Shown here: positions 33,327 to 39,700 of the stretch, piece after piece
Numbering within the stretch: the first letter of the stretch is position 1
Layout of the letters: each line of letters opens with the position of its first letter
Origin: Microglena sp. YARC
Taxonomy: Eukaryota > Chlorophyta > Chlorophyceae > Chlamydomonadales > Chlamydomonadaceae
Length of the DNA: 64,000 bases
Assembly (NCBI GenBank): GCA_022414725.1
Contig: CM039465.1
Location: 40,891,115-40,955,114 of the forward strand
Reading direction: 5' to 3'
Notes under the pieces: generated by a model
Told to the model about the DNA's origin: nothing
Seen by the model: only the letters and a program-made list of their open reading frames with translations
Database searches by the model: none
Translations under genes and position numbers: made by a program

Positions 33327-36300
33327 GTCTGTCTGTCTATCTGTCTGTCTACCTATCCAAATGCACAGACTACTCACTTTCGCACCGCCGTCTTGATCCA
33401 TTGAGGTCCCACTTTCAACAGACAGAAATAATACACATTGGGCAGTGTCATGACCAGCTTCTCGTAGTAGACGTTGATCGAGCCGATGGGTAGCACGTCT
33501 GCTTGTGGTTGGGCAGGCATCGTGTCATGGCAGTCATGAGGCGTGGTGTCTGCACCATGCCTCATGGGGTACTTACCACCACCACCCGGTTTGGTGTGGA
33601 TTTGCATAGGGAGGCCTTTCGTGTGCAGGTTGGCATCCGTGCAAGGGGATGCGGGCCCTGAGCTTGGGTGAAGCTGAAACGAGACAGATGGGATAGCGCT
33701 CTTGATGGGAATGCGTGTTGTGAAGGTTGAGGTCTGGCCAGAGTTGCTGGCGGTCGTGGTGGAGGCAGGCCTGGGGCTGGGTCTAGTGGGGGTGGAGACA
33801 GGCCCTGAGCTGGGTCTGGATGTAATCGCGGAAATCTCTGAGTTTCTTGATATATGGTTGGAGGACACGGCTGAGGTTCCAGATGGGGCCTGGTTGTCCT
33901 TGTTGCTGTTGCTGTTGTTGTTGTTGCTGTTGTTGTTGTTGCTGTTGTTGTTGTTGGGGTTGATGGTGGCAGCGGTAACGTTGGGCGTGTTGGTGTAGGC
34001 TGTTTCGAAGGACTTCCCCTGCACAGGGGGGGGTGATGAATACTCCAGGGTTGGGGTGGCGGCGCCTGTGGATGCGGCAGAGCCGTTGGAGGTGTTGGCG
34101 TCAGCAGTGCTGGGTGTGTTAGTGCAGGCTGTCCCGAAGGACTGCCCCTGTGCGGACTGGTGTGATAAGGGCTCCAGTGTTGGGGTGGCGCCTGTAGATG
34201 CAGCAGAGACGTTTGACGTGTTGGCGTAAGCAGTGCTGGGCATGCTGGTGCTGGCTGTGCCGAAGGACCGTCCCTGTGAGGACTGGTGTGATGAGGGCTC
34301 CAGGGTTGGGCTGGCGCCGACGGATGCGGCAGCGACATTGGGCTTGTTGGCGTAAGCTGAGACGTTGGGCTTGTTGGCGTAAGCAGTGCTGGGCATGTTA
34401 GTGCAGGCTGTGCGGAAGGACCACCCCTGTGCGGACTGGTGAGATGAGGGCTCCAAGGTTGGGCTGGTGCCGACGGATGCGGCAGCGACATTGGGCTTGT
34501 TGGCGTTAGCAGTGCTGGGCATGCTGGTGCTGGCCATGCCGAAGGACCCCCCCTGTGCGGAGTGGTGTGATGAGGGCTCCAGGGTTGGGCTGGTGCCGAC
34601 GGATGCGGCAGTGACATCGGGCTTGCTGTTGTTGGCATAAGCAATGCTGGGCATGCTGGTGCTGGCTGTGCCAAAGGACCGTCCCTGTGCAGACTGGTGA
34701 GATGAAGGCTCCAGGGTTGGGGTAGTACCGGCGGATGGAGATGACTCCACAACGCCATCCAAGTAGTGCCCCTCTGCATCCGACCTTTTTAAGTTTCGCA
34801 GAGGACACTCGTCAATTTCTCGAATGAGGGCTGCATGAACAGGCAGGAGAGGACACGTCGTTATCAGGTGGGAATGTGAAATTTGATTACATGGACACTT
34901 ATCAATTCCTCATCATTCATTATCAGGTGTGAGCATTATCACATTCCCACCTGATAATGCTCACACCTGAAGATGGTGTGCGCATTATCAGGTGGGAATG
35001 GGACATTTGATTACATGGACACTCAACAATTCCTTGTGTGGGCTGCATGAACCGGCAGGGGAGGACACGGTGAAGATGGTGTGCGCATTATCAGGTGGGA
35101 ATGGGACATTTGATTACATGGACACTCAACAATTCCTTGTGTGGGCTGCATGAACCTGCAGGGGAGGACATGGTGAAGATGGTGTGCGCGTTATCAGGTG
35201 GGAATGTGAGTTTTTATCACATGTACATAGACCAGCACCTTTTTTGTGTACGACGCATCGCAAATTGAGCGACTCGGTGCGACCCCAGTGTAACACACTT
35301 ATTTAATTGCAAATAATTCATGCTAAATAAAGCTACCTTGAATCTGCCCTTGGGCCAAAACCCAGACAGCTACCAAAAACCACTTTCTGAATTGCAAAAA
35401 AACATCTCTGAACCAGGATACTGCAAAGCGTGCGCGGCAGCGTGATTTCGCGCACGCTTTTTGAGCCCCAGTGCGTGTTTCGCGCAGTTTTTTCACCCCC
35501 CTGTGGGCGCAGCGCAAAGTTTTTGCGCTTTTTGCACTAGAAAGCGCAGACCAATTTGACGCAAGTGCGCTTTAAGCGCTGACCAATTTGACAAAATGTA
35601 GTACCCTGCTCTGGACCTCACCCTGTATGGCGTCTGCATTGAAGCGGCCTCCCCTGCATCTCGAGTAGGAGCTTTCCGGGGTCTCAAGCTTCGGCACCAA
35701 GTCCATCTCAACATTGTCCAAATCATCTTCGTCAATCATCGCTAGAAAGGAGGAGGTGGATAAGGCAAGGGATTGAGAAGTGAGTTGGTTGGTACATTTA
35801 GGAATATATTTTTGTTGGTTTATTGTGGTGTTTTCTTTTCGGCTTTTCTTAGCAGCTTCTAGGCAGCTCAGTGCCACCCACTGGGCTATACCGAATTAGG
35901 CATCAAGTCAATCTCCACGTTGTCCAAATCGTCCTCTTCAATCATAGCTAGAAGGGTGGAGGTGGACAAGGCAAGGGATTGAGAAGGTCGGGAAATATCC
36001 AACAAGTTACGTCATTCCCTCCCCAAGTCCCACAGGGTCGGTATGCATGTATCGAGAAGTGGTAAAGTGTTAGTGTTTGCGGTCGCTGTCAACCGCCATG
36101 GTAGCTTTGTCCAGGTAACGTAGCAGCCCGTTCCCTACCGCCGTTAGAGAGGGCTCCATTAATACCACGCCCCACCAGGCGTTATATATATATATTCTCT
36201 AGGGTGGTAAGCAGGTCGATTCCAAAATCTAGTGAGATTCTGTGGACCCTTTTCGTCCCCCTTAAGGTCTGAACAAATTTCCCTCTACCCCCCCCTCATT

Positions 36301-37360
36301 CCCCCTCCCCCTCACCCTATTCCTCTTCAAGTCATAGCTTAGAAGGGAGGTGGATCAGGCAAGGGATTGAGAAGGTCGGAAAATATCCAACAATTCTGCG
36401 TTCATTCCCTCCTGAAGTCCAAGTTGGTGCTAAACAAATTTCCCTCTAGCTCCACCTCATCCCCCTCCCTTCAGCCCATTATTTTTTAACCATAGCTAGA
36501 AGGGCGGAGGTGGACAAGGCAAGGGATTGAGAAGGTTCGTTTTTTTGTCTGTTTCGGGTGTTGGGGAATATCCAAGTGACGGGATTCCCTCCCACAAGTC
36601 AATTAGGTATAAACAATTCCCTCTAGCCCACCTCATCCCCCTCTGCCGCGCACCCCATTCCTCTTTAATCCATAGCTAGCAGGCGGAGGTGGAACCAAGG
36701 CAAGGGGTTGAGAAGGTTGCGTTTTTCTGTCTGTTTCAGGTCAGCCAGCTGAAACTAAAACAAACTGCAAAATCAGCCTTTGTGCAATTTGTTTCAGCAC
36801 AAACCAACCCTTTCCCCCTCCCCACCCCAAGGACCAAACAAGCCATGCCCTACTCACCCCTGTATACGTATTTTCTTGACCGCATGCTCCGCTTCAGATT
36901 AGCCAGCTTGAACAAAACAAACTGCACAACAAGCACCCACACACCCCTTACAAGCCCCTCCCCTCTCCCCCTCCCCCCTTTCCCCCTCTCCACCCCAAGG
37001 ACCAAACAAGCCATGCCCTACTCACCCCTGTATGCGTATTTTCTTGACCGCATGCTCCTCTTCAGATCAGCCAGTTTGAACAAAAGAAACTGCACAACCA
37101 GCGCCCACACAGACATGAACCAGGCAAGCAGGGCTTTGTTGACTGTGGTGTGAGCGTCACTATGATACTCTCCCTCTCCATACTGGTCATCTGAGCCTTC
37201 CGTTGTAGGCGAGTTCCGTTCGCCATAGACCAATTCCCTGGTCGCTGTCAGCCTCTCCAAACAATCGTTGTGTGGGTTTGCCAAGCTACGTTCAGACGCC
37301 GATTTGTGGACCGCACCCTGCTCGCAGTTTTTCCGTTTTATGGCTCGAGGCATCTGAACC
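19276..37360 (-). CDS. MCTP-like gene (multiple C2 and transmembrane domain protein), spliced; exons listed separately
   Basis: Ten minus-strand exons (37353/37360-37026, 35741-35622, 34830-33378, 32661-32556, 30543-30322, 28987-28714, 26688-26574, 22296-22160, 21216-21112, 19494-19276) splice in matching phase at every junction except 32556/30543, where a short exon seems missing. The C-terminal half follows the MCTP membrane domain (PRT_C): a pre-membrane helix region, a first hydrophobic hairpin, an acidic linker ending LKRQYDG, then a helix ending ATAFERFGTLMQWKDP, a second hairpin, and a tail VLRPPQFRDPEPPAPLAFF. Known MCTPs are ER-anchored membrane tethers with several C2 domains. Only one C2 is clear here, and it lacks the Ca2+-binding Asp set. 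The 5' end is open: Met at 37353 could be a start, or more exons lie upstream. Confidence 0.82.
19515..19830. repeat. Degenerate minisatellite (tacatgactgtac / cacagtgtgagatgatgac)
   Basis: Four to five ~55-60 bp units in the last intron of the MCTP-like gene. They grade into the more regular array at 19840-20310. Confidence 0.8.
19840..20312. repeat. 43-45-bp minisatellite, about ten units
   Basis: Unit gtgtgagatcatggcattgc + atggcagtacatggtagtacgca. Units differ by single substitutions or a 2-bp deletion. There are no unique spacers, so it is not CRISPR-like. Intronic. Confidence 0.93.
20382..20432 (+). repeat. Dispersed repeat family E, copy 2
   Basis: gggcgcacttggagtccagtagggcacaaggaaacatgtaatcatcatcatt matches 16914-16985 (quoted in parts: ggagtccagtagggcac, atgtaatcatcatc), with a much shorter ATC tail. 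Confidence 0.65.
20470..20664 (+). mobile_element. hAT-like MITE copy 2 (195 bp)
   Basis: Ends cagggttctac ... gagtaccctg. Flanking octamers are ttcactac and tttcctac (6 of 8 match), consistent with an older insertion. The interior has the family's repeated agcgct and aaaaagcgcaaaa words. It lies in the last intron of the MCTP-like gene. Confidence 0.85.
20695..21111 (-). repeat. Donor-side array: three extra copies of the 21112 exon end
   Basis: On the minus strand the end of the exon plus its donor (ggatcctgtagccaccatg, then gtgagcc) recurs at about 20828, 20965 and 20710, each with a further part of the exon and intron. Unit length is 118-140 bp. Each copy keeps a usable-looking donor, but the copies lack the exon's 5' part. 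Confidence 0.88.
21112..21216 (-). CDS. MCTP-like gene exon (pre-hairpin helix)
   Basis: Exactly 105 bp, phase 0 at both ends, between acceptor ttacccacag and donor gtgagc. It encodes VIRVALVVQNLLDDIATAF and ERFGTLMQWKDPVATM. It aligns by eye with the MCTP stretch in which an R.Q.V..DLATQGERFQ..L.WRDPRAT motif precedes the last hydrophobic hairpin. The exon is flanked on both sides by tandem copies of its own ends; this copy is the only one with both intact. Confidence 0.88.
21217..22085 (-). repeat. Acceptor-side array: about eight copies of the 21216 exon start
   Basis: On the coding strand the units read a (CCCAT)n-rich tract, a cccacag acceptor, then gtcatcagagtgg and up to the first ~63 bp of the exon. 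Four long copies (21290-21800) diverge after gcctttgag. Four short copies (21840-22080) carry only gtcatcagagtgg and are separated by CCTAAACCC words (telomere-like, resembling a branch point). Every copy preserves the AG acceptor. Confidence 0.9.
22160..22296 (-). CDS. MCTP-like gene exon (acidic inter-hairpin linker)
   Basis: Acceptor tgtactcgcag, two bases completing a Val codon with the previous exon, then 45 codons: AHGNRTQAGSLPGQKKK, TDEDSDDDVDAPSRNHLP and ASQLKRQYDG, then donor gtgggt. MCTPs have an acidic DELDEEFD-type linker and a V.MRYD.L motif at this place. Phase 1 in and phase 0 out match both neighbours. Confidence 0.82.
22297..23030 (-). repeat. Acceptor-side array: about seven copies of the 22296 exon start
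   Basis: Minus-strand units of about 85-100 bp: aaacctgta.tctgaactct pyrimidine tract, ccttgcag acceptor, then ttgcgcatggaaaccgtacg caggctggtgcattaccagg, close to the real exon start (tggctcatgggaaccgtaca). Spacing and AG are conserved between copies. Long open frames on the plus strand are a by-product. Confidence 0.88.
23033..23170. repeat. (AAAT)n microsatellite
   Basis: About 30 aaat units with rare a-to-c changes. The Tyr/Leu/Phe/Ile-repeat frames here are artefacts. A second short (AAAT)n lies at 23298-23311. Confidence 0.96.
23191..23217. repeat. Poly-G tract
   Basis: About 27 G with G-quadruplex potential; the length is likely uncertain. Confidence 0.95.
23500..25870. repeat. 48-bp pyrimidine-strand minisatellite, about 50 units
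   Basis: Unit ccctttctccatttgccctc + cccttacccccttccccttt + ccaaccc, with higher-order variants (ctgccctccccgtaatccc). It is one of the longest arrays. It is intronic in the MCTP-like gene, and on the coding strand it is purine-rich with repeated gggggtaagggg donor-like words. Open frames on both strands are artefacts. Confidence 0.95.
25871..26100. repeat. Pyrimidine-rich simple sequence (ccctttccctttcccc)
   Basis: Short irregular cccttt/gcctttccc units continuing the previous array with a different unit. Confidence 0.9.
26115..26432. repeat. GGTGGC-type minisatellite
   Basis: About six ~55-bp units of ggtggtggtgg.gggtg.cgagcgcgctgg.gatggtgg. The Ala-Thr-His-rich frames are artefacts. Confidence 0.92.
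26445..26525 (-). repeat. Donor-side duplicate of the 26574 exon end
   Basis: The minus strand repeats ggtggcttctgcctcgtccc, gccgccgtgtctct and gcagtgctgg, then donor gtacgt, with indels that break the hydrophobic frame. A second copy of the membrane exon's 3' end lies within the intron. Confidence 0.85.
26574..26688 (-). CDS. MCTP-like gene exon (first membrane hairpin)
   Basis: Acceptor cctgtcttctgcag, 38 codons plus one base, donor gtaagt. It encodes FIMSWDNPYWSVFCILVF, GGFCLVPSAAVSLMLAW and TVL. It corresponds to the first hydrophobic hairpin of the MCTP C-terminal domain, which in family members starts with a W.NP motif (W-D-N-P here). Phase 0 in, 1 out, consistent with both neighbours. 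Confidence 0.87.
26689..27292 (-). repeat. Acceptor-side array: six copies of the 26688 exon start with (ATC)n spacers
   Basis: On the coding strand each unit is (atc)8-20, caacaccacccctgtcttct, gcag, then tttatcatgagctgggac (the exact exon start), then a few variable bases. The 22 exonic bases and the acceptor are identical in all six extra copies (about 26757, 26849, 26937, 27033, 27115 and 27217). Only the trinucleotide run varies. Confidence 0.95.
27650..27935. repeat. ~105-bp tandem repeat, three copies
   Basis: tggtactgcgatagacg.cgagcag ... ggctggagccatgtaaccaa occurs at about 27650, 27760 and 27875. A related ggctggagccatataacc occurs at 27304. The interval 27400-27590 is an aaagtagctgaaaacaaaaaag repeat. 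Intronic. Confidence 0.88.
27950..28713 (-). repeat. Donor-side array: about seven copies of the 28714 exon end
   Basis: Minus-strand copies of gggtgacaccttccag followed by gtgagaggcagacc recur about every 65 bp (27970-28260). Two longer copies (28265-28315, and 28450-28510 with gcgacgctctccag, then gtgagcc) extend back into the exon (catgaagcgtgtgtggag). Between copies lie aattcaaattcaagttc runs. Confidence 0.9.
28714..28987 (-). CDS. MCTP-like gene exon (helical region before the first hairpin)
   Basis: Acceptor acttatctttattcag, one base completing an Asp codon, then 91 codons to donor gtgacc. It encodes WGELGLTYKRPLHPPAWYTL, then ERWLQRSNPPVPAYCVKLML and MANMKRVWRSISGILALG. MCTPs carry a comparable RAEPPL..EVVEYML segment followed by SKANF.R, just before their first membrane hairpin. 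Codon use is typical for the gene. Phase 2 in and 0 out agree with both neighbours. Confidence 0.87.
29160..29820. repeat. CCCACCCACTCGTTCA minisatellite
   Basis: Dense 12-28 bp units of cacccacccactcgttcac and variants. It lies in the intron upstream of the 28987 exon. Open frames are artefacts. Confidence 0.95.
29825..30150 (-). repeat. Donor-side array: three copies of the 30322 exon end
   Basis: Minus-strand copies of gtccacttgaaactgcaatg and cactttagtgtaccctga / gtaggtc (real exon: gtaagt) occur at about 29840-29895, 29965-30020 and 30085-30150. Two have lost the donor consensus. Confidence 0.85.
30229..30262. repeat. Interstitial telomere-like (TTTAGGG)n
   Basis: About five tttaggg units, the plant/green-algal telomere motif, embedded in an intron. 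Dispersed single or double units occur at 21820-22050, 37370-38880, 61390-61435 and 62455-62480. These are not a chromosome end. Confidence 0.9.
30322..30543 (-). CDS. MCTP-like gene exon (second half of C2 domain and linker)
   Basis: Acceptor gatttgtttttcag, one base, 73 codons, two bases, donor gtaagt (222 bp). It encodes TGELNRICALPFFQPSEIKL, then RAMFPLSAIPPNRLIMRDVN and HVVHLKLQCTLVYP. A G.(I/L)..LPF strand and HLKLQC fit the end of a C2 domain and the strand that closes it. Phase out (2) matches the next exon. Phase in (needs 2) does not match the exon at 32556 (phase 0), so a short exon of length 3n+2 is likely missed in the repeat-filled interval between them. Confidence 0.8.
30640..30832 (-). 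repeat. Acceptor-side duplicate copies of the 30543 exon start
   Basis: The plus strand repeats gagagggaacatggctctgc, tgaaaagcttcatttcaga and cggctggaag (real exon: gagggaacatggctctgctg). The last copy ends at ggggttcagtt, exactly where MITE copy 3 is inserted. A shorter copy lies at 30655-30700. Confidence 0.8.
30833..31027 (+). mobile_element. hAT-like MITE copy 3 (195 bp)
   Basis: Ends cagggtactac ... tagtagcaccctg. Target duplication gttcagtt / gttcattt (7 of 8). It lies at the junction of a duplicated exon copy (left) and repeat family D (right, starting gttcatttcatcagtgc). Confidence 0.92.
31028..31133 (+). repeat. Dispersed repeat family D, copy 3
   Basis: ttcatcagtgctttttcttt through cctatttggcctacccctgg and a catacatacata tail. 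Its 5' end is split off by MITE copy 3. Confidence 0.78.
31173..31346 (-). mobile_element. tRNA-derived SINE copy 3
   Basis: Reverse orientation. On the minus strand, A box ttggctcaatgg, B-box-like gggttcgtccccc, then the standard body (gtcgctgtcaaccgccatgg, tagcagccca, ccacgccccaccaggcgtta). Confidence 0.85.
31360..32080. repeat. ~120-150-bp minisatellite with TG/G-rich segments
   Basis: At least four units of gttgggacag(t)agtttgaggtc + aggtttgtcagggtg(tg)ggg, separated by gtgtgtggggg runs of variable length. This is in the MCTP-like intron where a 3n+2 exon seems to be missing. On the coding strand the unit reads ctcaaactactgtcccaac, but I could not define an exon. Confidence 0.88.
32085..32470 (-). 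pseudogene. Tandem pseudo-exon copies of the C2 exon
   Basis: On the minus strand, 32450-32360 repeats almost the whole exon at 32661-32556 (tgggagttctgtctgccagt, gtatgagccctcagtgaact) and keeps the donor gtgagt, but a TAG replaces the Tyr codon after VN. A still shorter copy of its start lies at about 32225-32255. Exon duplication therefore reached nearly full length here and decayed. Confidence 0.82.
32556..32661 (-). CDS. MCTP-like gene exon (middle of C2 domain)
   Basis: Acceptor aattcaacttgcttgcag, one base completing a Lys codon, 35 codons, donor gtgagt. It encodes SLDETVPTWEFRLPVYEP and SVNYVSFIFYHKSPNPS. It aligns with the C2 signature ...(L)NP.WNE.F.F.V.DP...(L)...V.D, as in MCTP C2 domains where a T.(V)DSF.PKWNEQYTW motif follows. 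Acidic Ca2+ ligands usual in C2 loops are not seen. Phase out is 0, which clashes with the next mapped exon. Confidence 0.82.
32690..33240. repeat. Acceptor-side copies of the 32661 exon start plus palindromic ATATCATATGAT block
   Basis: Coding-strand copies of ttgcag + gtctctggacgac (32755-32785) and tttacttgcag + ctttctggacgac (33160-33185) echo the real acceptor and exon start. They are joined by (CTGT)n and gttgcagcagcag runs. Between them, 32795-32995 is a set of palindromes built from atcatatgat words. Confidence 0.78.
33240..33352. repeat. (CTGT)n microsatellite
   Basis: About 27 ctgt units with several ctat interruptions. It starts within 25 bp of the donor at 33377. Confidence 0.96.
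33378..34830 (-). CDS. MCTP-like gene exon (Ser/Thr repeat linker and start of C2 domain)
   Basis: 1,453 bp, acceptor tgcctgttcatgcag, donor gtgagt, open throughout. It encodes LIREIDECPLRNLKRS, then six repeats of about 43 residues built on TPTLEPSSHQSAQG.SFGTA and PSTAYAN...V.AAS.G. An Asn-rich stretch (NNNNSNNNN, from gttgtt runs) and a Ser/Pro/Thr-rich disordered region follow. Last comes the first C2 strand set: LPIGSINVYYEKLVMTLP, NVYYFCLLKVGPQWIKTAV. C2 domains of the family have a YCVAKYGQKWVRT-like strand here. The DNA repeat keeps frame (unit length a multiple of 3) while varying in length, so the linker is likely polymorphic. Confidence 0.85.
34831..35215 (-). repeat. Acceptor-side array: three to four copies of the 34830 exon start
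   Basis: Units of about 116 bp. On the coding strand each has ggttcatgcag, then cccacacaaggaattgttga gtgtcc, the counterpart of the real acceptor and exon start (ccctcattcgagaaattgac gagtgtcc). Upstream of each AG is a caccatgtcctcccc pyrimidine-rich segment. Confidence 0.85.
35414..35608 (-). mobile_element. hAT-like MITE copy 4 (195 bp), next to a splice donor
   Basis: Ends caggatactgc ... gtagtaccctg. Target duplication ctctgaac / ctctggac (7 of 8). Its right end lies 13 bp from the donor of the MCTP-like exon at 35622-35741. Confidence 0.92.
35622..35741 (-). CDS. MCTP-like gene exon (acidic linker)
   Basis: Acceptor cctcctttctag, two bases completing an Ala codon, 39 codons plus one base, donor gtgagg. 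It encodes MIDEDDLDNVEMDLVPKLET and PESSYSRCRGGRFNADAIQ. No known motif; strongly acidic start. Phase 1 on both sides agrees with exons 37026 and 34830. A diverged copy of its start (MIEEDDLDNVEIDLMP) sits upstream at about 35890-35945. Confidence 0.78.
35880..36730 (-). repeat. Acceptor-side array: four copies of the 35741 exon start
   Basis: Coding-strand copies of ccttctcaatcccttgcctt, gtccacctccgcccttctag and ctatg(g/a) occur at about 35945-35985, 36330-36385, 36488-36535 and 36670-36720. The first retains about 60 bp of exon. The remaining sequence is C-rich (ccccctcatccccctcccc). The 36066-36185 SINE interrupts the series. Confidence 0.85.
36066..36185 (+). mobile_element. tRNA-derived SINE copy 4 (5'-truncated)
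   Basis: Lacks the tRNA head and starts at gttagtgtttgcggtcgctg. The body is complete to ccaccaggcgttat, followed by (TA)n. 5' truncation is typical of retroposition. Confidence 0.8.
36835..36930 (-). repeat. Donor-side duplicate of the 37026 exon end
   Basis: The minus strand repeats ctgaagcggagcatgcggtc, aagaaaatacgtatacaggg and gtgagtaggg, nearly identical to the exon's last 60 bp and donor. It keeps an open frame (LANLKRSMRSRKYVYR), so it could be used as an alternative exon end. Confidence 0.9.
37026..37360 (-). CDS. MCTP-like gene exon (5'-most mapped), with a hydrophobic segment
   Basis: Donor gtgagt after phase 1. The frame reads MPRAIKRKNCEQGAVHKSAS, then NPHNDCLERLTATREL and acidic EGSDDQYGEGEYHSDAH. 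A hydrophobic helix ALLAWFMSVWALVVQFLLFK follows, then basic LKRSMRSRKYAYR. The 5' boundary is uncertain: an acceptor acccacccacag precedes 37360 and another, gggttcag, precedes 37353, where an ATG could also be the start codon. The basic-flanked single helix would be a membrane anchor, unusual upstream of MCTP C2 domains. A duplicate of its 3' end lies in the downstream intron. Confidence 0.7.
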
Positions 37361-38151
37361 CTGTGGGTGGGTTTAGGGTTTGGGGGTTAAAGGGATCTGA
37401 CCCTGCGGGTGAGTTTAGGGTTTAGGGTATTCTGAGAGATCTAACCCTGCGGGTAGGTTTAAGGTTTAGGGTTTTTGTCAGCCTCTCCAAACAGTTGTGC
37501 TGGTGCCAAGCTATATTCAGACTTTGTTGAGATCGGCGCACCTTGCCTCCAGCTTGGGGTTGCTTGCATGCAGCAGGTGGGTGGGTGAGGTGGGTGGGGT
37601 GGTGGGTGGGTGGGGCGGGGGGTTGGGGGTTGGGGCGCACCTTGCTCCAGCTTGGGGTTGCTTGCATGCACAGGTGGGTGGGTGGGGGTGGGTGGGTTTG
37701 GTGGGTGGGTGGGTGGGCGGGGGGGCGGGGGGGTGGGGGGGTGGGGCGCCCTTGCTCCAGCTTGGGGTTGCTTGCATGCACAGGTGGGTGGGGGGGTGGG
37801 TGGGTGGGGGGTGGGGAGATGGGGCGCACCTTGCTCCAGCTTGGGGTTGCTTGCATGCACAAGTGGGTGGGGGGGTGGGGGGTGGGGAGATGGGGCGGCA
37901 CCTTGCTCCAGCTTGGGGTTGCTTGCATGCACAGGTGGATGGGTGTGTGGGGGGGTGGGGGGTAGGGAGATGGGGCGCACCTTGCTCCAGCTTGGGGTTG
38001 CTTGCATGCACAGGTGGGTGGTGGGTGGGTGTGGTGTGGGGTGTGGTGGGGTGTGTGTGTGTGTGGGGTGGTGGTGGGGGGGGGGGGCGCACCTGCTTCC
38101 AGCTTGGGGTTACTTGCATGCACAGGTGGGTGGGTGGGGGGGTGGGGGGCT

Positions 38152-38182
<31 letters not shown>

Positions 38183-38900
38183 CCTGCTCCAGCTTTCAGA
38201 TGGGGTTTTTTCTGGCCCAAGGCATCTGACCCTGTGGGTGGTGTTAGGGTTTTTAGAGTTTGTTGGGCGGACCCTCCTCCACCTTTTCAGTTTTCTGGAC
38301 CCTGGTCCAATTTTCAGTTTGCACACTTTGTCGGGGAGCGCACCCTGCTCTAGCTAGGGGTTACTTGCTGCAAAAGTGGGGTGGGCGGGTGGGTGGGCGG
38401 ACCCTGCTCCAGTTTCAGATGGGGGTTCTGGCTCGAGGAATCTGACCCTATGGGTGGGTTAAGGGTTTAGGGTAGGGTAGGGTGCACCCTGCTCCACCTT
38501 TCAGTTTTCTGGCTCGAGGCATCTGACCCTGCGAGTGGGTTTAGGATTTAGGGTTTGGGGGGTTAAAGGAATCTGAACCAGCGGGTGGGTTTAGGTTTAA
38601 AGGTTTCGGGGTTTAAAAGGATCTGACTCTGCGAGTGGTTTAAGAGTTTAGGGTTTGGGGTTTTAAAGGGATATGTCCCTGCAGGTGGTTTTTTGAGGGA
38701 TCCGGCCCTGTGGGTGGTTTTAGGGTTCAGGGATTTTGTGACATCTGGCCCCTGTGGGTGGGTTTTAAAGATTTAATTTTTTGTGGGCATCTGGCCCTGT
38801 TGGTGGTTTCAGGGTTAAGGGTTTATGTGGCATCTGACCCAGCGGATAGTTTCAGGGTTTAGGTTTTATGTGGCATCTGACCCTACGGGTGGGTAGCCAC
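37361..38900 (-). repeat. Acceptor-side array with TTTAGGG words and G-rich inserts
   Basis: Coding-strand units read (c)cctaaaccc (telomere-like and branch-point-like), acccgcagggtcag, then atgcctcgagccagaaa-like exon start. At least ten degenerate copies occur. In 37540-38180 the series is invaded by ~80-120 bp units of ggtgggtgggg + gcgcaccttgctccagcttg + gggttgcttgcatgcacag. Long Pro-rich or Gly-rich frames are artefacts. Confidence 0.85.
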
Positions 38901-38936
38901 TGTCTTCTGCGTTTAAGGTAAAGCGATTTGTTGAGG

Positions 38937-39010
38937 ACCAGTTCATCAGAGCTTATTTTCACTTGAGCCCTCCTGACAACGAGGCTTCCGGAAAGTCCCC
39001 TTTAGCCTTT
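38937..39010 (+). repeat. Dispersed repeat family D, decayed copy 4
   Basis: ccagttcatcagagctt ... agtcccctttagccttta retains the family order without the CATA tail. Confidence 0.45.
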
Positions 39011-39184
39011 ATAAAAACAAATTAAAGATGAACACATGTGTTAATGATTCAATCAGCTTTTCTGCCAATTTTTTTTGCATTGTTTTTCTAAGAATTCTGT
39101 GAAGTTTCGGCCAAGATTTGTCTAAGTTTCTGAAGATTCGGTCAAGTTTCGGACAAGAGTCCGATCAGGTTCGGCCAGTGGGGA

Positions 39185-39500
39185 CTCAAACGACAGTAAA
39201 AATGTACTGCAAACCGTTGTTCCTGAGACAGTTAAAATGTACTGCAAACCGTTGGTTCCGGAGACATTTAAAATGTACTGCAAACCGTTTGGTTTCCGGA
39301 GACATTTAAATGTAACTGCAAACCATTGGTTCCAGAGACATTTAAAATGTACTGCAAACCGTTGGTTCTGGAGACATTTAAAATGTACTGCAAACCGTTG
39401 GTTCCAGAGACATTTAAAATGTACTGCAAACCGCTGGTTCCGGAGACATCTAAAATGTACTGCAAACCGCTGGTTCCGGAGACAGTTAAAATGCAAGGTC
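39185..39500. repeat. 36-bp minisatellite, nine units
   Basis: Unit acatttaaaatgtactgcaa + accgttggttccggag. Related attttcctggttc words are not seen elsewhere. The atttaaaat core is palindromic. Confidence 0.95.
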
Positions 39501-39519
39501 TAAAGGTCAGCAAAACCTG

Positions 39520-39700
39520 CTGCGTGTGTGTGCCCAGCCCGTCATCAAAAGCTGCTGTGTGGTGTGTGTGTGTTGTGTGTGTGTGTGTGTGCCCAGCCTG
39601 TTCAGCCAATCCTGCTGCTGCTGTGTGTGTGTGTGTTGTGTGTGCTGTGCGTTTGTGTTGGTTTGCCCAGCCTGTCAGGCAAAAAGCTGCCTGTCCTCTC
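39520..39700. repeat. TG-rich degenerate repeat (cctgctgctgtgtgtgtg, gcccagcctgt)
   Basis: Three ~65-bp units of gcccagcc(c/t)gt + ctgctgtgtgtgtgtg. Confidence 0.85.

Noticed and set aside
33562..34779. A second 405-residue frame overlapping the MCTP-like repeat exon
   Set aside because: Same strand, other frame of the same in-frame DNA repeat. Only the frame used here continues into the C2 domain and fits the splice phases.
37517..38326. 269- and 286-residue Pro/His-rich and Gly-rich frames as a gene
   Set aside because: They read through tandem ggtgggtggg and cttgctccagcttggggttg units. Composition is repeat-driven, and the opposite strand is equally open.
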